A DNA stretch of 64,000 nt from an uncultured delta proteobacterium (GTDB taxonomy: Bacteria; Desulfobacterota; Desulfobulbia; Desulfobulbales; Desulfurivibrionaceae), in the NCBI GenBank assembly GCA_903869265.1, contig CAIPYE010000005.1:33292-97291 (forward strand), read 5' to 3'. Below, in pieces: positions 51,698-60,364 of this stretch. Both the position numbers and the translations under genes were made by a program. Within the stretch, counting starts at the first letter, position 1, and every line of letters begins with the position of its first letter. A model generated the notes under the pieces. The model did not search any database, was not told the DNA's origin, and was given only the letters and a program-made list of their open reading frames with translations.

Positions 51698-52414
51698 TTA
51701 GGCGAGATTCTTGAGGGCCATGGCAGCGGCTTCCTGCTCCGCTTCCTTTTTGCTGCGGGCGCTGCCCTGGCCGAGGATCTCCTCCCGAAAGCGGACCGAG
51801 ACATAGAAGGTCTTGTTATGATCCGGCCCTTCGTTCCCCTCCAGCACATACCGGGGGCCTTCGTTGAACCGCTCCTGCAAAAGCTCCTGGAGCGAACTCT
51901 TGGCATCGGCCAGGAACATGGTCTGCTGCCGGTCTTCAAACCAGGGGGTAAAATGGCGTTCGACAAATTCTGTGGCCGCAGGGTAGCCGCCATCGAGAAA
52001 AATCGCTCCAGCCACGGCCTCAAAGGCACAGGAGAGGATGGACGCCTTTTCCCTGCCGAGATTGGTATCCTCGCCCTTGCCCAGCAGCAGATAATGACCC
52101 AGATCGAGATCACGCGCCATCCGGGCCAAATGCCGCTCGTTGACCAGGGCCGCCCGCAGCCGGGTAAGGTCGCCCTCCCGCATCTCCGGGAAATGGCGGA
52201 ACAGCGCATAACCCACGGTGAGATCGAGCACCGCATCGCCCAAAAACTCCAGGGTCTCGTTGTCCTTCTGCATCTGCCTGCCCTGTTCAAAGGCATGGGA
52301 GCTGTGGATCATGGCTTTTTGCAGATGGACGCGATCACGGAAATGGTAGCCGAGCTTTTCCTCAAGCAGGGTCAGGTCAGGCGGCGGTGTTTGGGTAAGG
52401 GTATTGATAGTCAC
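51698..52414 (-). CDS. rnc: Ribonuclease III
   Basis: A double-stranded RNA endonuclease for rRNA and mRNA maturation. The signature DNETLEFLGDAVLDL is at residues 51-65, with the second acidic site in CAFEAVAGAIFLD. A C-terminal dsRBD (about 165-235) includes SLQELLQERF and ARSKKEAEQEAAAMAL. 238 aa. The start is taken at 52414; no strong ribosome site is visible there. Followed immediately by the radical SAM gene. Confidence 0.95.
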   Translation of the reverse strand: MTINTLTQTPPPDLTLLEEKLGYHFRDRVHLQKAMIHSSHAFEQGRQMQKDNETLEFLGDAVLDLTVGYALFRHFPEMREGDLTRLRAALVNERHLARMARDLDLGHYLLLGKGEDTNLGREKASILSCAFEAVAGAIFLDGGYPAATEFVERHFTPWFEDRQQTMFLADAKSSLQELLQERFNEGPRYVLEGNEGPDHNKTFYVSVRFREEILGQGSARSKKEAEQEAAAMALKNLA

Positions 52415-52580
52415 GATCAGGGTACGGGTAAGGGGTAATCTGTGAGGGCATCACCCCTCTTGCCGAGGAAACACCATACTCCAGCCGCTAAAAAATGGCA
52501 ACGGATCACCCGGCCCGACGCGGGGCCTTACGCCCTTTTTCCTTGCCTGCCGCAGGCCGGAGCAGCGCGCACATTTTCCC

Positions 52581-52609
52581 TTGTCAAAAAAACGATCTGC
52601 GTTTAAGAT
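52581..52609 (+). promoter_or_regulatory. tRNA-Cys promoter
   Basis: TTGTCA (52581-52586), exactly 17 nt, TAAGAT (52604-52609). The tRNA begins 15 nt after the -10 box. Confidence 0.75.
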
Positions 52610-52624
52610 TGCCCCCACTAAAAA

Positions 52625-52699
52625 GGCGGCGTAGCCAAGTGGTAAGGCAGTGGTCTGCAAAACCATTATTCAGCGGTTCAAATCCGCTCGCCGCCTCCA
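52625..52699 (+). tRNA. tRNA-Cys (GCA), CCA encoded
   Basis: A full cloverleaf. Acceptor GGCGGCG pairs with CGCCGCC, discriminator T, then encoded CCA (52697-52699). The anticodon GCA is at 52657-52659 in a CTGCAAA loop. The T arm contains GGTTCAAATCC. It is a single gene with its own promoter and terminator. Confidence 0.96.
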
Positions 52700-52710
52700 T
52701 TGAAAATCAG

Positions 52711-52744
52711 AAAGGGTCAGCCGAATGCGGCTGACCCTTTTTTT
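52711..52744 (+). terminator. Intrinsic terminator of tRNA-Cys
   Basis: AAAGGGTCAGCCG (52711-52723) pairs perfectly with 52728-52740 around a 4-nt loop. The T run continues to 52744. Confidence 0.93.
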
Positions 52745-52904
52745 GTACGGAAATCGACACAGTGTTTGCCCGCCGATTTTCTCCTTGCCTTTCCATATCC
52801 TGCCACATAGAATCACTAAGTGTTGAAACCACCGAAGAAATTGGGGAGTGCCCCTCTTTTCTCCTTTTGTCCAATATGTTATCCGTAAATCATAAGGAGA
52901 ATAA

Positions 52905-53633
52905 ATGTCTAAATGCTATCGATGTGATGCTAAAGCTACGTCGGTCGAGCATGTGCCACCAAGGTGTCTTTTCCCTGAAAAAAAAGATGTGCCTAAAATC
53001 GATTACAGAAAAAATCTTATTACGGTCCCTTCTTGTATAGCTCACAACTCTGCACGGTCCCATGATGATGAGTACCTGCTTTGCGTTTTAGTGACTTCGT
53101 ACGAGAATAATCCCGTAGCACGTCAACATTTTGAAACTAAGATAATCAGGTTATTGCGAAAAAAGCCTTGGTTTCAGACTACGCTGTTGAAGTTTTTGAC
53201 GCCGGTACTCTTGAATGGCGAAGAAACAGCTGCATTCAAGGTCGATATGACAAGGTTAAGAACGGTCCTTGAGTCGATTGCTTATGGGCTACACTTTCAT
53301 GCCTACAAAGAGCGGTGGATTGACAAGATAAAGGTAATTCCTCTTGGCATGTTTAAGGAAGAAGGTGCAATTTTCATCCGGCATCCTCTGGAAGAAGCAA
53401 TGCTAGAAGGTTCCAAAGTTTTCTTCGCTGACAAAGAGCCGCTTGGGGAAAACCCGGACATATTCCTTTACCAGATTCACCGGGACTTGGAGAAAGGGGT
53501 GTTGGTAATCAAAATGGTCTTTTACGGTGGTTTTGAGGTGATTGCCCTTTCCTCACCGCAGATCGCAGAGACAGCGGCTAACACCGGCGTGGACACTGAC
53601 GCGGCAAACACCGCCGCGCAGGTCACGCCGTGA
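52905..53633 (+). CDS. HNH-like putative nuclease (242 aa)
   Basis: The N-terminus reads MSKCYRCDAKATSVEHVPPR, then CLFPEKK. A CxxC pair followed by a xEHVxP His motif is the start of many HNH/treble-clef nucleases, and AHNSARSHDDEYLL could supply the later His/Asn. The rest is helical and unassigned; the Ala/Thr-rich C-terminal 20 residues look appended. AAGGAG precedes the ATG. It is AT-richer than its neighbours and sits just behind tRNA-Cys, a frequent insertion point, so recent transfer is plausible. A defence role is possible but unproven. Confidence 0.55.
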   Translation: MSKCYRCDAKATSVEHVPPRCLFPEKKDVPKIDYRKNLITVPSCIAHNSARSHDDEYLLCVLVTSYENNPVARQHFETKIIRLLRKKPWFQTTLLKFLTPVLLNGEETAAFKVDMTRLRTVLESIAYGLHFHAYKERWIDKIKVIPLGMFKEEGAIFIRHPLEEAMLEGSKVFFADKEPLGENPDIFLYQIHRDLEKGVLVIKMVFYGGFEVIALSSPQIAETAANTGVDTDAANTAAQVTP

Positions 53634-53700
53634 ATCGTTCTGGGGATGGACATAGAACAAAAGACCGGTTCTCTTTTGCAGACGGAGCAAAGCGCTCCCA

Positions 53701-54846
53701 TCACGCCGTCTTGACCGGATTTTTCCGATATGCGCTGCTGGGCACGCCGTCAACATAGATGCTTTCCAGATAAGAAAGTTTTCTTGGCAGCTGTTGCACC
53801 GTGCCCCTGGAAATCAGAAATGTTGCTTTCCTCCCAACCGCAAGCGTTCCCAGCCTCTCCATGCCGAAAAATCTGGCGCCATTTTCCGAACCGCACCGGA
53901 TGGTCTCCTCCAGAGAATAGCCACCCTTGATGAACAATTTCATCTCCTCGGCCATCGACTCGCCATGGAGTATGCCGACACTCCCGGCCCCTGTTCCCAC
54001 CGCCGTTTTCACGCCCAATTTCCTGGCCAACCGCAGTTGCGCGAGTTGTTCGGCAAGCATCTTTTTCCAAAAAGCCTCGGCGCCGGGGTTGGGTTTTCCC
54101 GGCGCCACATAGCGGATGGAGAAACGGCAACACACACTTCCGCCTGAGCTCGCACCGTCCAAACCATTCTTGGCCCGTAGCACGATGGGAATCCACAGCA
54201 CATCCTTTTCCGCCATTTTTCGGAGATTATCCTCGCCCATGCCGTATCCCTGTTCGATGGCATCGCACCCCGCAGCAAGCGCCTCCGCTACCTGTTGCAC
54301 GCCATTGGCCACCACCACCGCTTTTTTCCCGCCTTTCTGCTGGAGAATATTCCGCATATCTTCCTGGCTCAGACGAGGATCTGGCCCCTCCTCGTCTTCG
54401 ATATTGGCGGAATAAGCGACTTTAAGAAAATCACGGCCAGCCGAACGAATGTCAATGATGCTCCCCTGCGCCATCCCCTCTTGATACCGTTCCACCAGGT
54501 CACTCTCATCGCTGTCGGCCACTCCCAGCACTCCGTGGGCATGGCAGTCGCGAAGATGCCGCTCCAACATGGCTGCCTTCTTCGCAAAGTCTGCCTTTTC
54601 GGAGGATACCCTTACCCGACTGTCCACGGAGGGCGATTGCGTAAGCGAAACGCTGCAGTCAACCAGCGGTGGCAAAACGGTACAGTGCGAGAAGTCATCG
54701 ATTGCAGCATCATTGCGGGGAAGGTCTGCCACGGAGCCAATGGCGGTAATAATGGTGTCCGTAGCTTTCAAAAAGACATTCCTGCACACATCACCGCCGC
54801 TGCCGTCGATAAAGCTTCCCGCCACTATGAATCGTGTTCCACCCAT
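53701..54846 (-). CDS. Amidohydrolase-fold protein lacking the metal-binding residues (381 aa)
   Basis: The overall layout matches imidazolonepropionase-like amidohydrolases: an N-terminal beta strand region, LPPLVDC at 59-64, a TIM barrel, and a C-terminal GTLAVGRKATFLI segment. The usual HxH after VDxH is S65-V-S67; the segment where later His ligands are expected reads VVVANG and EQGYGM, and the final Asp site reads VGTGAGS. A normal metal-dependent reaction is therefore unlikely. The ATG at 54846 has AAGGA 10 nt before it; a longer frame to 54924 is less likely. Confidence 0.65.
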   Translation of the reverse strand: MGGTRFIVAGSFIDGSGGDVCRNVFLKATDTIITAIGSVADLPRNDAAIDDFSHCTVLPPLVDCSVSLTQSPSVDSRVRVSSEKADFAKKAAMLERHLRDCHAHGVLGVADSDESDLVERYQEGMAQGSIIDIRSAGRDFLKVAYSANIEDEEGPDPRLSQEDMRNILQQKGGKKAVVVANGVQQVAEALAAGCDAIEQGYGMGEDNLRKMAEKDVLWIPIVLRAKNGLDGASSGGSVCCRFSIRYVAPGKPNPGAEAFWKKMLAEQLAQLRLARKLGVKTAVGTGAGSVGILHGESMAEEMKLFIKGGYSLEETIRCGSENGARFFGMERLGTLAVGRKATFLISRGTVQQLPRKLSYLESIYVDGVPSSAYRKNPVKTA

Positions 54847-55049
54847 GACGTTTGTTTCCTTTCTTATACATTTCACTTTCAGTTTTCCACCCCTACACGA
54901 TACAATATTGCAATGGTTCGGCATCGCTGACCAGTTTCCAGAACCGCGAACTCAGCTTTTTTGGCCAATTTACCGAGAGCAGACCGAGTAACGTTCACAA
55001 GCAGGTGTATTCAGGGAAATCCCCCCGAACCTTAACCAAGGAGAATACC

Positions 55050-55265
55050 ATGACTGAGAGTGTTTACAAAATCATCGAACTGGTCGGATCAAGCCCTGTT
55101 TCCTGGGAAGAGGCTACCAAAAATGCCGTCAAGACCGCTGGGCTAAGTCTGCGCGACCTGAGGATTGCCGAAGTTGTTACTTTGGATATGAAGATTGACG
55201 AGAAAGGCAAGGGAACTACTTTTCGGGCACGGGTGAAAGTTTCTTTCAAGATCGTTTCCGACTGA
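55050..55265 (+). CDS. Dodecin family flavin-binding protein (71 aa)
   Basis: Dodecins form dodecameric shells that store riboflavin or FMN. The protein opens VYKIIELVGSSPVSWEEATK, with TLDMKIDEKGKGTTFRARVK and the FKIV end, all typical. AAGGAG precedes the ATG at 8 nt, deciding this start over the longer open frame. It stands alone between the amidohydrolase-like gene (divergent) and the convergent YihY gene. Confidence 0.92.
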   Translation: MTESVYKIIELVGSSPVSWEEATKNAVKTAGLSLRDLRIAEVVTLDMKIDEKGKGTTFRARVKVSFKIVSD

Positions 55266-55400
55266 CCCGCATTTCTCGCAAGGATCTTCCCGCAAAGCCG
55301 GAAAAAAACAAAGGGCATCCCTGGGGTCGGAACTGACTTATCGCTGTTCAGGATAAGCACTTCGACTCCAGCCTTTAGCACATCTCTTTTGCGCCCGCGG

Positions 55401-56267
55401 TCATACGTTCGACTCCTTTTGCCCATCAATACCCTCATCCTTGAGGCTGCCAAAAGCCATGGCATACTGCCGAGTGAATTCCGCGCCAAGAAAAAAAATC
55501 TGCGCCGAAAAATACACCCAGAGCAGCAAAGCGATCAACGATCCGGCCGCGCCGAAACTGGAAGCCACGCTGCTCTTGCTCAGATACAAGCCCACCGCAT
55601 ATTTGCCGAGAGCGAACAATGCCGCCGTAAACACAGCGCCTACCCAGACATCCCGCCAGGAAGGCGGAGATTCCGGCAGCATCTTGTAGATCACCGCAAA
55701 CAGGGAAGCGGTGATGCCAAAGGATAGGAGCGAGGCGAAGAGGGACAAAACCGGAGCGGAGCTGTTCCATCCCCCCCCCACGAAGCTGGCAAGCACGGAG
55801 AACACTGCGCCGCAAATCAAAGAAACGAGCAACAGAAGCGCGAGCACCAGCACCAGAGCAAAGGCGCGCAATCTGGTGCGCAGAAGAAGGAGAAAAACGT
55901 GATGCCGTTGCGGTGGCATTCCCCATATTTCATCCAGGCTGTCTTTTAACTCGGCGAAGACGCTGGTGGCGGTGACCAGGAGCAAAACACCGGCCACGAT
56001 GCTGGCAAGCCGCCCGGAAACAGGATCTCGAGCCGCAGCCAGCAGGGCCTGAATCGCCCGCGCCCCGTTGGGACCCACCGTTACCGGAAGCTGGGCGATA
56101 ATTTCGCCCTGGGCTGCCTTAGCGCCAAAAAAATACCCGGCCACCGCGATGGCCAGCATCAGGATGGGGGTCATGGAAAACAGGGCGTAAAAGGCCAACG
56201 CCGCGCCCTTACTGGCGCCACGGTGATCGAGCCAGGCCTTGAGTGATGCAAGGAGAACCTTCTTCAT
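55401..56267 (-). CDS. YihY/BrkB (UPF0761) inner-membrane protein (288 aa)
   Basis: Six predicted membrane helices with the family pattern: ASKGAALAFYALFSMTPILM at the N-terminus, a LKDSLDEIWGMPPQ loop, and LIALLLWVYFSAQIFFLGAE near the C-terminus. The family was once named ribonuclease BN in error; its role is still unclear. GGAGG lies just before the ATG. The 135 nt after its stop, towards dodecin, contain no clear feature. Confidence 0.87.
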   Translation of the reverse strand: MKKVLLASLKAWLDHRGASKGAALAFYALFSMTPILMLAIAVAGYFFGAKAAQGEIIAQLPVTVGPNGARAIQALLAAARDPVSGRLASIVAGVLLLVTATSVFAELKDSLDEIWGMPPQRHHVFLLLLRTRLRAFALVLVLALLLLVSLICGAVFSVLASFVGGGWNSSAPVLSLFASLLSFGITASLFAVIYKMLPESPPSWRDVWVGAVFTAALFALGKYAVGLYLSKSSVASSFGAAGSLIALLLWVYFSAQIFFLGAEFTRQYAMAFGSLKDEGIDGQKESNV

Positions 56268-56503
56268 GCGCCTCCAGATATCAGGAAAGATGGGGTGACC
56301 ATCCCGGTGCGGACCATTCTATAATAACCGGTTGAAAATTCAAAGATTTCCCCTAATGTAATGCTGATTTTTAACACGACGGACATAACACCCTACACTT
56401 CAACCCTAAAAATAAAAATGCCCGACTGACCGTTCTTGCGGTATGATACCAAACTTGAAATCCGGCCTTACAATACACGTTTATCCTCAACAGACACGAG
56501 AAA

Positions 56504-57850
56504 ATGAGCGACGACACTATCATCGAACTGACCCCGTTCCGCGCCGATCTGGCCCGCTCCCTGACCCGCCGGGGCGAACGGCTTCTGGCCGCAACCGATC
56601 TGGCCGAGGAGGTCGCGGCCCTGGAACCTCTGGAGGCATACTACATTGTCCGGGAATTGGGCCTGGATCAAGCCCTGCCCATCCTCCGGGAGTTGAGCCA
56701 TGAGCAGCTGCAGGCCTGTCTGGACCTGGATTGCTGGAACCGCTACGATTTCGCCGTCGACAGTCTGGATGAATGGCTGGCGCCCTTCGCCTCCATTGAT
56801 GCGGAAAGCCTGGCCCAGACCTTTCTCTCACTGGACTATGTGCTCCAACTCCTCTTCCTGACCCAGACCATCACAGTCTACGATCCGGACACGGATCAGG
56901 TGCCGCCGGAAAACGAGGAACGTGAGACAACTGCCCGGGCCATGACCCCGGACGGCTTCTATCTCTTGGAACTAAAGATGCCCGACCTACCCTTGAAGGT
57001 CCACCCCTTTACCCTGCTGGATGCCATGTACCAATACGACCCTACCGCAACGCACCGTTTGCTGAGCGAGGTTCGCGTGGATCTGCCCACCCAGATCGAG
57101 GAAGAAGCCCTGCGCTTCCGCAGTGGTCGCATGGAAGATCTTGGCTTTGCCACCCCCATCGAGGCAATAGCCCTCTTCTCCCGGCCGCCCAGCCGCGAAC
57201 CACTGCCCCGCCCGCAGGATCCGCTGGACAGCGCCGTCACCCGCTTGCCCTCGGTGTATGCCGCCCCCTTGCTCGAGACCACCCTGTTGCAGCAGGCCCT
57301 TTCCCTGATTACAGAGCCACAAATCCTCTCCCACCTAGAGCAGGAGCTGATCTGGACCATCAACAGCGCAATCATGGCCTACGGGGAAAAACCGCAGGAC
57401 ATCGAACACATCACCGCCATTGTCACCCGGGTGCGGGATACCATCTCCCTCGGCCTGGAGGCCCTGCTGGCCAAGCAGGAACCGCCCTGCCAGCCCGACC
57501 AGGGCGGAGCCGCAGCCAAGGCGGCCGAGCTGCTGGAGATCTGGCCCATGACCGATCTGTTCCGGCACGGCTATGGTGCGACCACGGTGTTGCAGGAGGA
57601 GATGCGGCAGGCCATGGCGGAGCCGCGGTTAGCTGAATGGTACAACCTGGCGGACACGGAACAGTCGGATGAACCGGCAGACCGGCTGGAACGCGCATTT
57701 ATCGCCGGGCTGATGGGGTGTCAGCCCCTGCGCGGAGGCTTTGATCCGGGCAACGCCGAAACCGTCCGGGCCTTTGCCAGCCTTGTTGAGGTCGCGGCAG
57801 CCCAAACCCGGCTGAAGCGGCTTGTCGGCCATTTTCGCGGACAGAAATGA
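56504..57850 (+). CDS. DUF6178 family protein (448 aa)
   Basis: A long, mostly helical cytosolic protein rich in Leu and Glu. Features seen: LEPLEAYYIVRELGLDQALP, CWNRYDFAVDSLDEWLAPF, PFTLLDAMYQYDPTATHRLL and the FIAGLMGCQPLRGGF end. I recognise this as DUF6178, a family seen mainly in deltaproteobacterial lineages, with no known function. It has a weak ribosome site. It is convergent with the Mla operon across a REP-like palindrome. Confidence 0.72.
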   Translation: MSDDTIIELTPFRADLARSLTRRGERLLAATDLAEEVAALEPLEAYYIVRELGLDQALPILRELSHEQLQACLDLDCWNRYDFAVDSLDEWLAPFASIDAESLAQTFLSLDYVLQLLFLTQTITVYDPDTDQVPPENEERETTARAMTPDGFYLLELKMPDLPLKVHPFTLLDAMYQYDPTATHRLLSEVRVDLPTQIEEEALRFRSGRMEDLGFATPIEAIALFSRPPSREPLPRPQDPLDSAVTRLPSVYAAPLLETTLLQQALSLITEPQILSHLEQELIWTINSAIMAYGEKPQDIEHITAIVTRVRDTISLGLEALLAKQEPPCQPDQGGAAAKAAELLEIWPMTDLFRHGYGATTVLQEEMRQAMAEPRLAEWYNLADTEQSDEPADRLERAFIAGLMGCQPLRGGFDPGNAETVRAFASLVEVAAAQTRLKRLVGHFRGQK

Positions 57851-57902
57851 TGCCCCACAGTTGACGGTCTCGTAACATCGCGGAATTTTGTTCAAACAGG
57901 TA

Positions 57903-57991
57903 CTTCGACAGGCTCAGCACGAGCGGAATATCCATACATTACGACAACACCCGTCGCCGTTAGCACTGCTCGTCCTGAGCCTGTCGAAGGG
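57903..57991. repeat. REP-like palindromic repeat, well-preserved copy
   Basis: CTTCGACAGGCTCAGCACGA on the left is mirrored by CGTCCTGAGCCTGTCGAAG on the right, around about 50 nt of spacer. It forms a long stem between two convergent genes and may act as a bidirectional terminator. A decayed copy lies at 1686-1762. Confidence 0.8.
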
Positions 57992-57997
57992 CTGTTG

Positions 57998-58618
57998 TTA
58001 CAACTTCCCCAACAACGGCCTCAGTTCCTGCGCAATCTCCCGGCAAAAACTCCCCAACGCCTCGTTCAGGGCGACAACCAGTCCTTCCTTATCCTGGCTT
58101 GTGGCGGGTATCCGGAAGCTGCTCCTTCTTTCCGGCAATACAATCCCACCACCCTGGCCCTTGACCGACCAAAGCGCAACCAGTCGGGCTGCCCCGTCGC
58201 TCTCGTTTTCAAAATGGAGCACCTCGACCAGGAGCTGGTAATCCGTGGTCCGCGAAGATGGCCAGGGGTAGAGCAGGATACGGTCGGCACCCAACAGGGC
58301 CGAGAGGTTCTCCCCCATCACCCTGTGTATATTTTCGCTGAGCGGCTCGGCCCAGCGGTGGCTATCAGCCAGCTGCAGCCGGTTGGGTGTCACCCTGGTA
58401 ACGATCTGGGGCCGGTCCAGATATTCCGCTAGCCGCACCGGACCGATGCCGAGCACCATCTTCTCCGCCTCAGAACCGGCCATGGCAGTCCGGGCGGTTT
58501 CAAGGGCCGAGAGCTGGTAATAGCTGACCGGCGCCGTGCGGGCACAACCCGCCAGCAGCAGGAAGGAACCCACCAATGCCAACCAACAGCCCCTCCACTT
58601 GCCAGGTGTCTTTTTCAT
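57998..58618 (-). CDS. PqiC-type ABC transport auxiliary lipoprotein (206 aa)
   Basis: A lipoprotein with lipobox LLAGC (Cys25) and the ABC_trans_aux (PqiC/DUF330) pattern: VSYYQLSAL, VLGIGPVRLAEYLDRPQIVT and WAEPLSENIHRVMGENL. PqiC-like proteins link MCE tunnels to the outer membrane. The start overlaps the mlaD stop by 4 nt, so it is the last gene of the lipid-transport operon. Confidence 0.85.
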   Translation of the reverse strand: MKKTPGKWRGCWLALVGSFLLLAGCARTAPVSYYQLSALETARTAMAGSEAEKMVLGIGPVRLAEYLDRPQIVTRVTPNRLQLADSHRWAEPLSENIHRVMGENLSALLGADRILLYPWPSSRTTDYQLLVEVLHFENESDGAARLVALWSVKGQGGGIVLPERRSSFRIPATSQDKEGLVVALNEALGSFCREIAQELRPLLGKL

Positions 58619-59613
58619 TTTCCTTCCCCTTCTCGCCGTTTTCCCTGCAAAACAGCCTCTGGCTGCTGCTCCAAGGTTTCCGCCAAAAGCCGCAGAGTCC
58701 GGGCCGCACGGCTGATTTCCTGGAGCGCCGTGTTGAGATGCTGCACGGTGGGCGCTCCTTCTCCGGCCAACCCCTGCAAGGCCTGCGCCGTCTTGGCCAG
58801 TTCCTCGCTGGTCTTGGTCAGGCTTGCAACCATTGGAGAACCGGCCTCGGCCACCCCGCCGACCTTGACCATAGCCGCCCTCACCGCTTCTAGAGCCTTG
58901 CGCATTTCAACCAAATCCGCCCGCATCTCGGCAAGCATGGGCCCGCCATCGCTGTCGAGCTTGGCGCTTAAGGATTGCAGATGCGCAAGGGTCGCGTCCA
59001 GCCGTACCGGGATCATCCTTGCCGCCTCCGAGGAGAGAATTTTGTTGAGCGATTGGCTGATAGCGGCAAGATCAGCAAGGAAGGTATCCATGGGGAATCC
59101 CTCCAGCTTGGTGGCAAGCTCTTCCGCCGTTGTCGGGATGGTGGGGATTTCGCTCACCTCAGAGTCACGGGCAATGAAGCGGGCCGGTTTTTCGGGATGA
59201 AAATCCAGATCAACATAGAGTTGGCCGGTGAGCAGGCTCTGTATCTTGAGCTGGCCGCGCAGGCCACGCTCCACCAATTGCCGGATGGTTTTCCGATCCC
59301 GAAGATCAACCTGCTCGCCCCGGGGGGACTGGACCAAATTGGCTTCAACCTCGATGGTGACAGGCACCATGAAACGATGATTTTCGGCATCAAGCCCAAG
59401 TTGGATGCGCTTGACCGTGCCCACCTTGACCCCGAGGAAAACCACCGGTGCCCCCACTTGCAACCCCTGGGCCGCCCCTTCAAAATAAAGGACATGCTGG
59501 CGGCGGACCTGAAACCACTGGCCTCCGGCCAGAAGCAGCACGGTCACCGCCCCGAGAAGAATGGCGCCGAGAACAAAGGCCCCTATAAGCGTGGGATTCG
59601 CCTGCCTGCTCAT
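58615..59613 (-). CDS. MCE/MlaD-family lipid transport protein (332 aa)
   Basis: An N-terminal membrane anchor (about residues 8-30) is followed by one MCE domain: VLYFEGAAQGLQVGAPVVFL and VGTVKRIQLGL. A long helical C-terminus (about 180-320) has apolar repeats such as LAKTAQALQGLAGEGAPT. The single MCE domain is MlaD-like, but the long tail and the PqiC partner recall PqiB-type tunnels. Residues 155-180 contain a short Thr/Ile/Pro linker. Overlaps mlaF by 4 nt. Confidence 0.87.
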   Translation of the reverse strand: MSRQANPTLIGAFVLGAILLGAVTVLLLAGGQWFQVRRQHVLYFEGAAQGLQVGAPVVFLGVKVGTVKRIQLGLDAENHRFMVPVTIEVEANLVQSPRGEQVDLRDRKTIRQLVERGLRGQLKIQSLLTGQLYVDLDFHPEKPARFIARDSEVSEIPTIPTTAEELATKLEGFPMDTFLADLAAISQSLNKILSSEAARMIPVRLDATLAHLQSLSAKLDSDGGPMLAEMRADLVEMRKALEAVRAAMVKVGGVAEAGSPMVASLTKTSEELAKTAQALQGLAGEGAPTVQHLNTALQEISRAARTLRLLAETLEQQPEAVLQGKRREGEGK

Positions 59614-60359
59614 GCCGCCCCCCTGGTGAGAAAATGGCGCACCCTCGGATCGCCGGAGGCAACCGCCTTCTTGGGATTGCCGGTGTTGATCATGGTGTGG
59701 GTCTCGGTGTCGAGAAAAATCGAGTTGGTGCCGATGCCCAGGATACTGGCCAACTCGTGGGTTATCACCACTATGGTGGTCTCCAGGCTGTCGCGCAGCT
59801 CCAGGATCAGGTCGTCGAGCCTCCTGGCCGTGAGCGGGTCAAGCCCGGAAGAAGGTTCGTCGATCACCAGGATATCCGGGTCAAGGGCCATGGCCCTGGC
59901 CAGACCCGCCCGCTTTTTCATGCCGCCGCTCAGCTCGGCCGGATAAAACTCCTCAAACCCGGCCAGCCCCACCAGGGCCAGCTTGAAGGAAACGATTTCA
60001 GCAAGGTGGCGCGGCGAGAGCGCGGTGTACTCCTTGAGCGGCAAAGCGACATTTTCCGCCAGGGTCAACGAACTCCACAGGGCGCCGCCTTGAAACATGA
60101 TGCCCAGCCGCCGCTTGAGCCGCTCCTGCTCCTCGGGCTCCACCCCCCAAAAATCCTCGCCGCCGTAAAACACAGTGCCCTTGGCCGGACGCTGCAACCC
60201 GATCAGGGCCCGCATCAGGGTCGTCTTGCCGCAGCCGTTGCCGCCCATGATCACAAAGATATCCCCCTTGTTGACCACGAAATTGAGATCGCGCTGGATG
60301 ACGAACTCGCCATAGGCCATGGTCAAGTCGCGGATCTCGATGTGGGGCGCACCGTTCAT
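59610..60359 (-). CDS. mlaF: Mla-type ABC transporter ATP-binding protein MlaF
   Basis: A 249-aa ABC ATPase. Walker A GGNGCGKTT, signature LSGGMKKRAGLARAMALDP and Walker B ILVIDEPSSGLD are intact. The LSGGMKKR form is typical of MlaF. It energises phospholipid movement between the membranes with MlaE. The ATG at 60359 lies 5 nt after mlaE; the longer frame upstream is a shadow of mlaE. Confidence 0.92.
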   Translation of the reverse strand: MNGAPHIEIRDLTMAYGEFVIQRDLNFVVNKGDIFVIMGGNGCGKTTLMRALIGLQRPAKGTVFYGGEDFWGVEPEEQERLKRRLGIMFQGGALWSSLTLAENVALPLKEYTALSPRHLAEIVSFKLALVGLAGFEEFYPAELSGGMKKRAGLARAMALDPDILVIDEPSSGLDPLTARRLDDLILELRDSLETTIVVITHELASILGIGTNSIFLDTETHTMINTGNPKKAVASGDPRVRHFLTRGAA

Positions 60360-60364
60360 GACCT

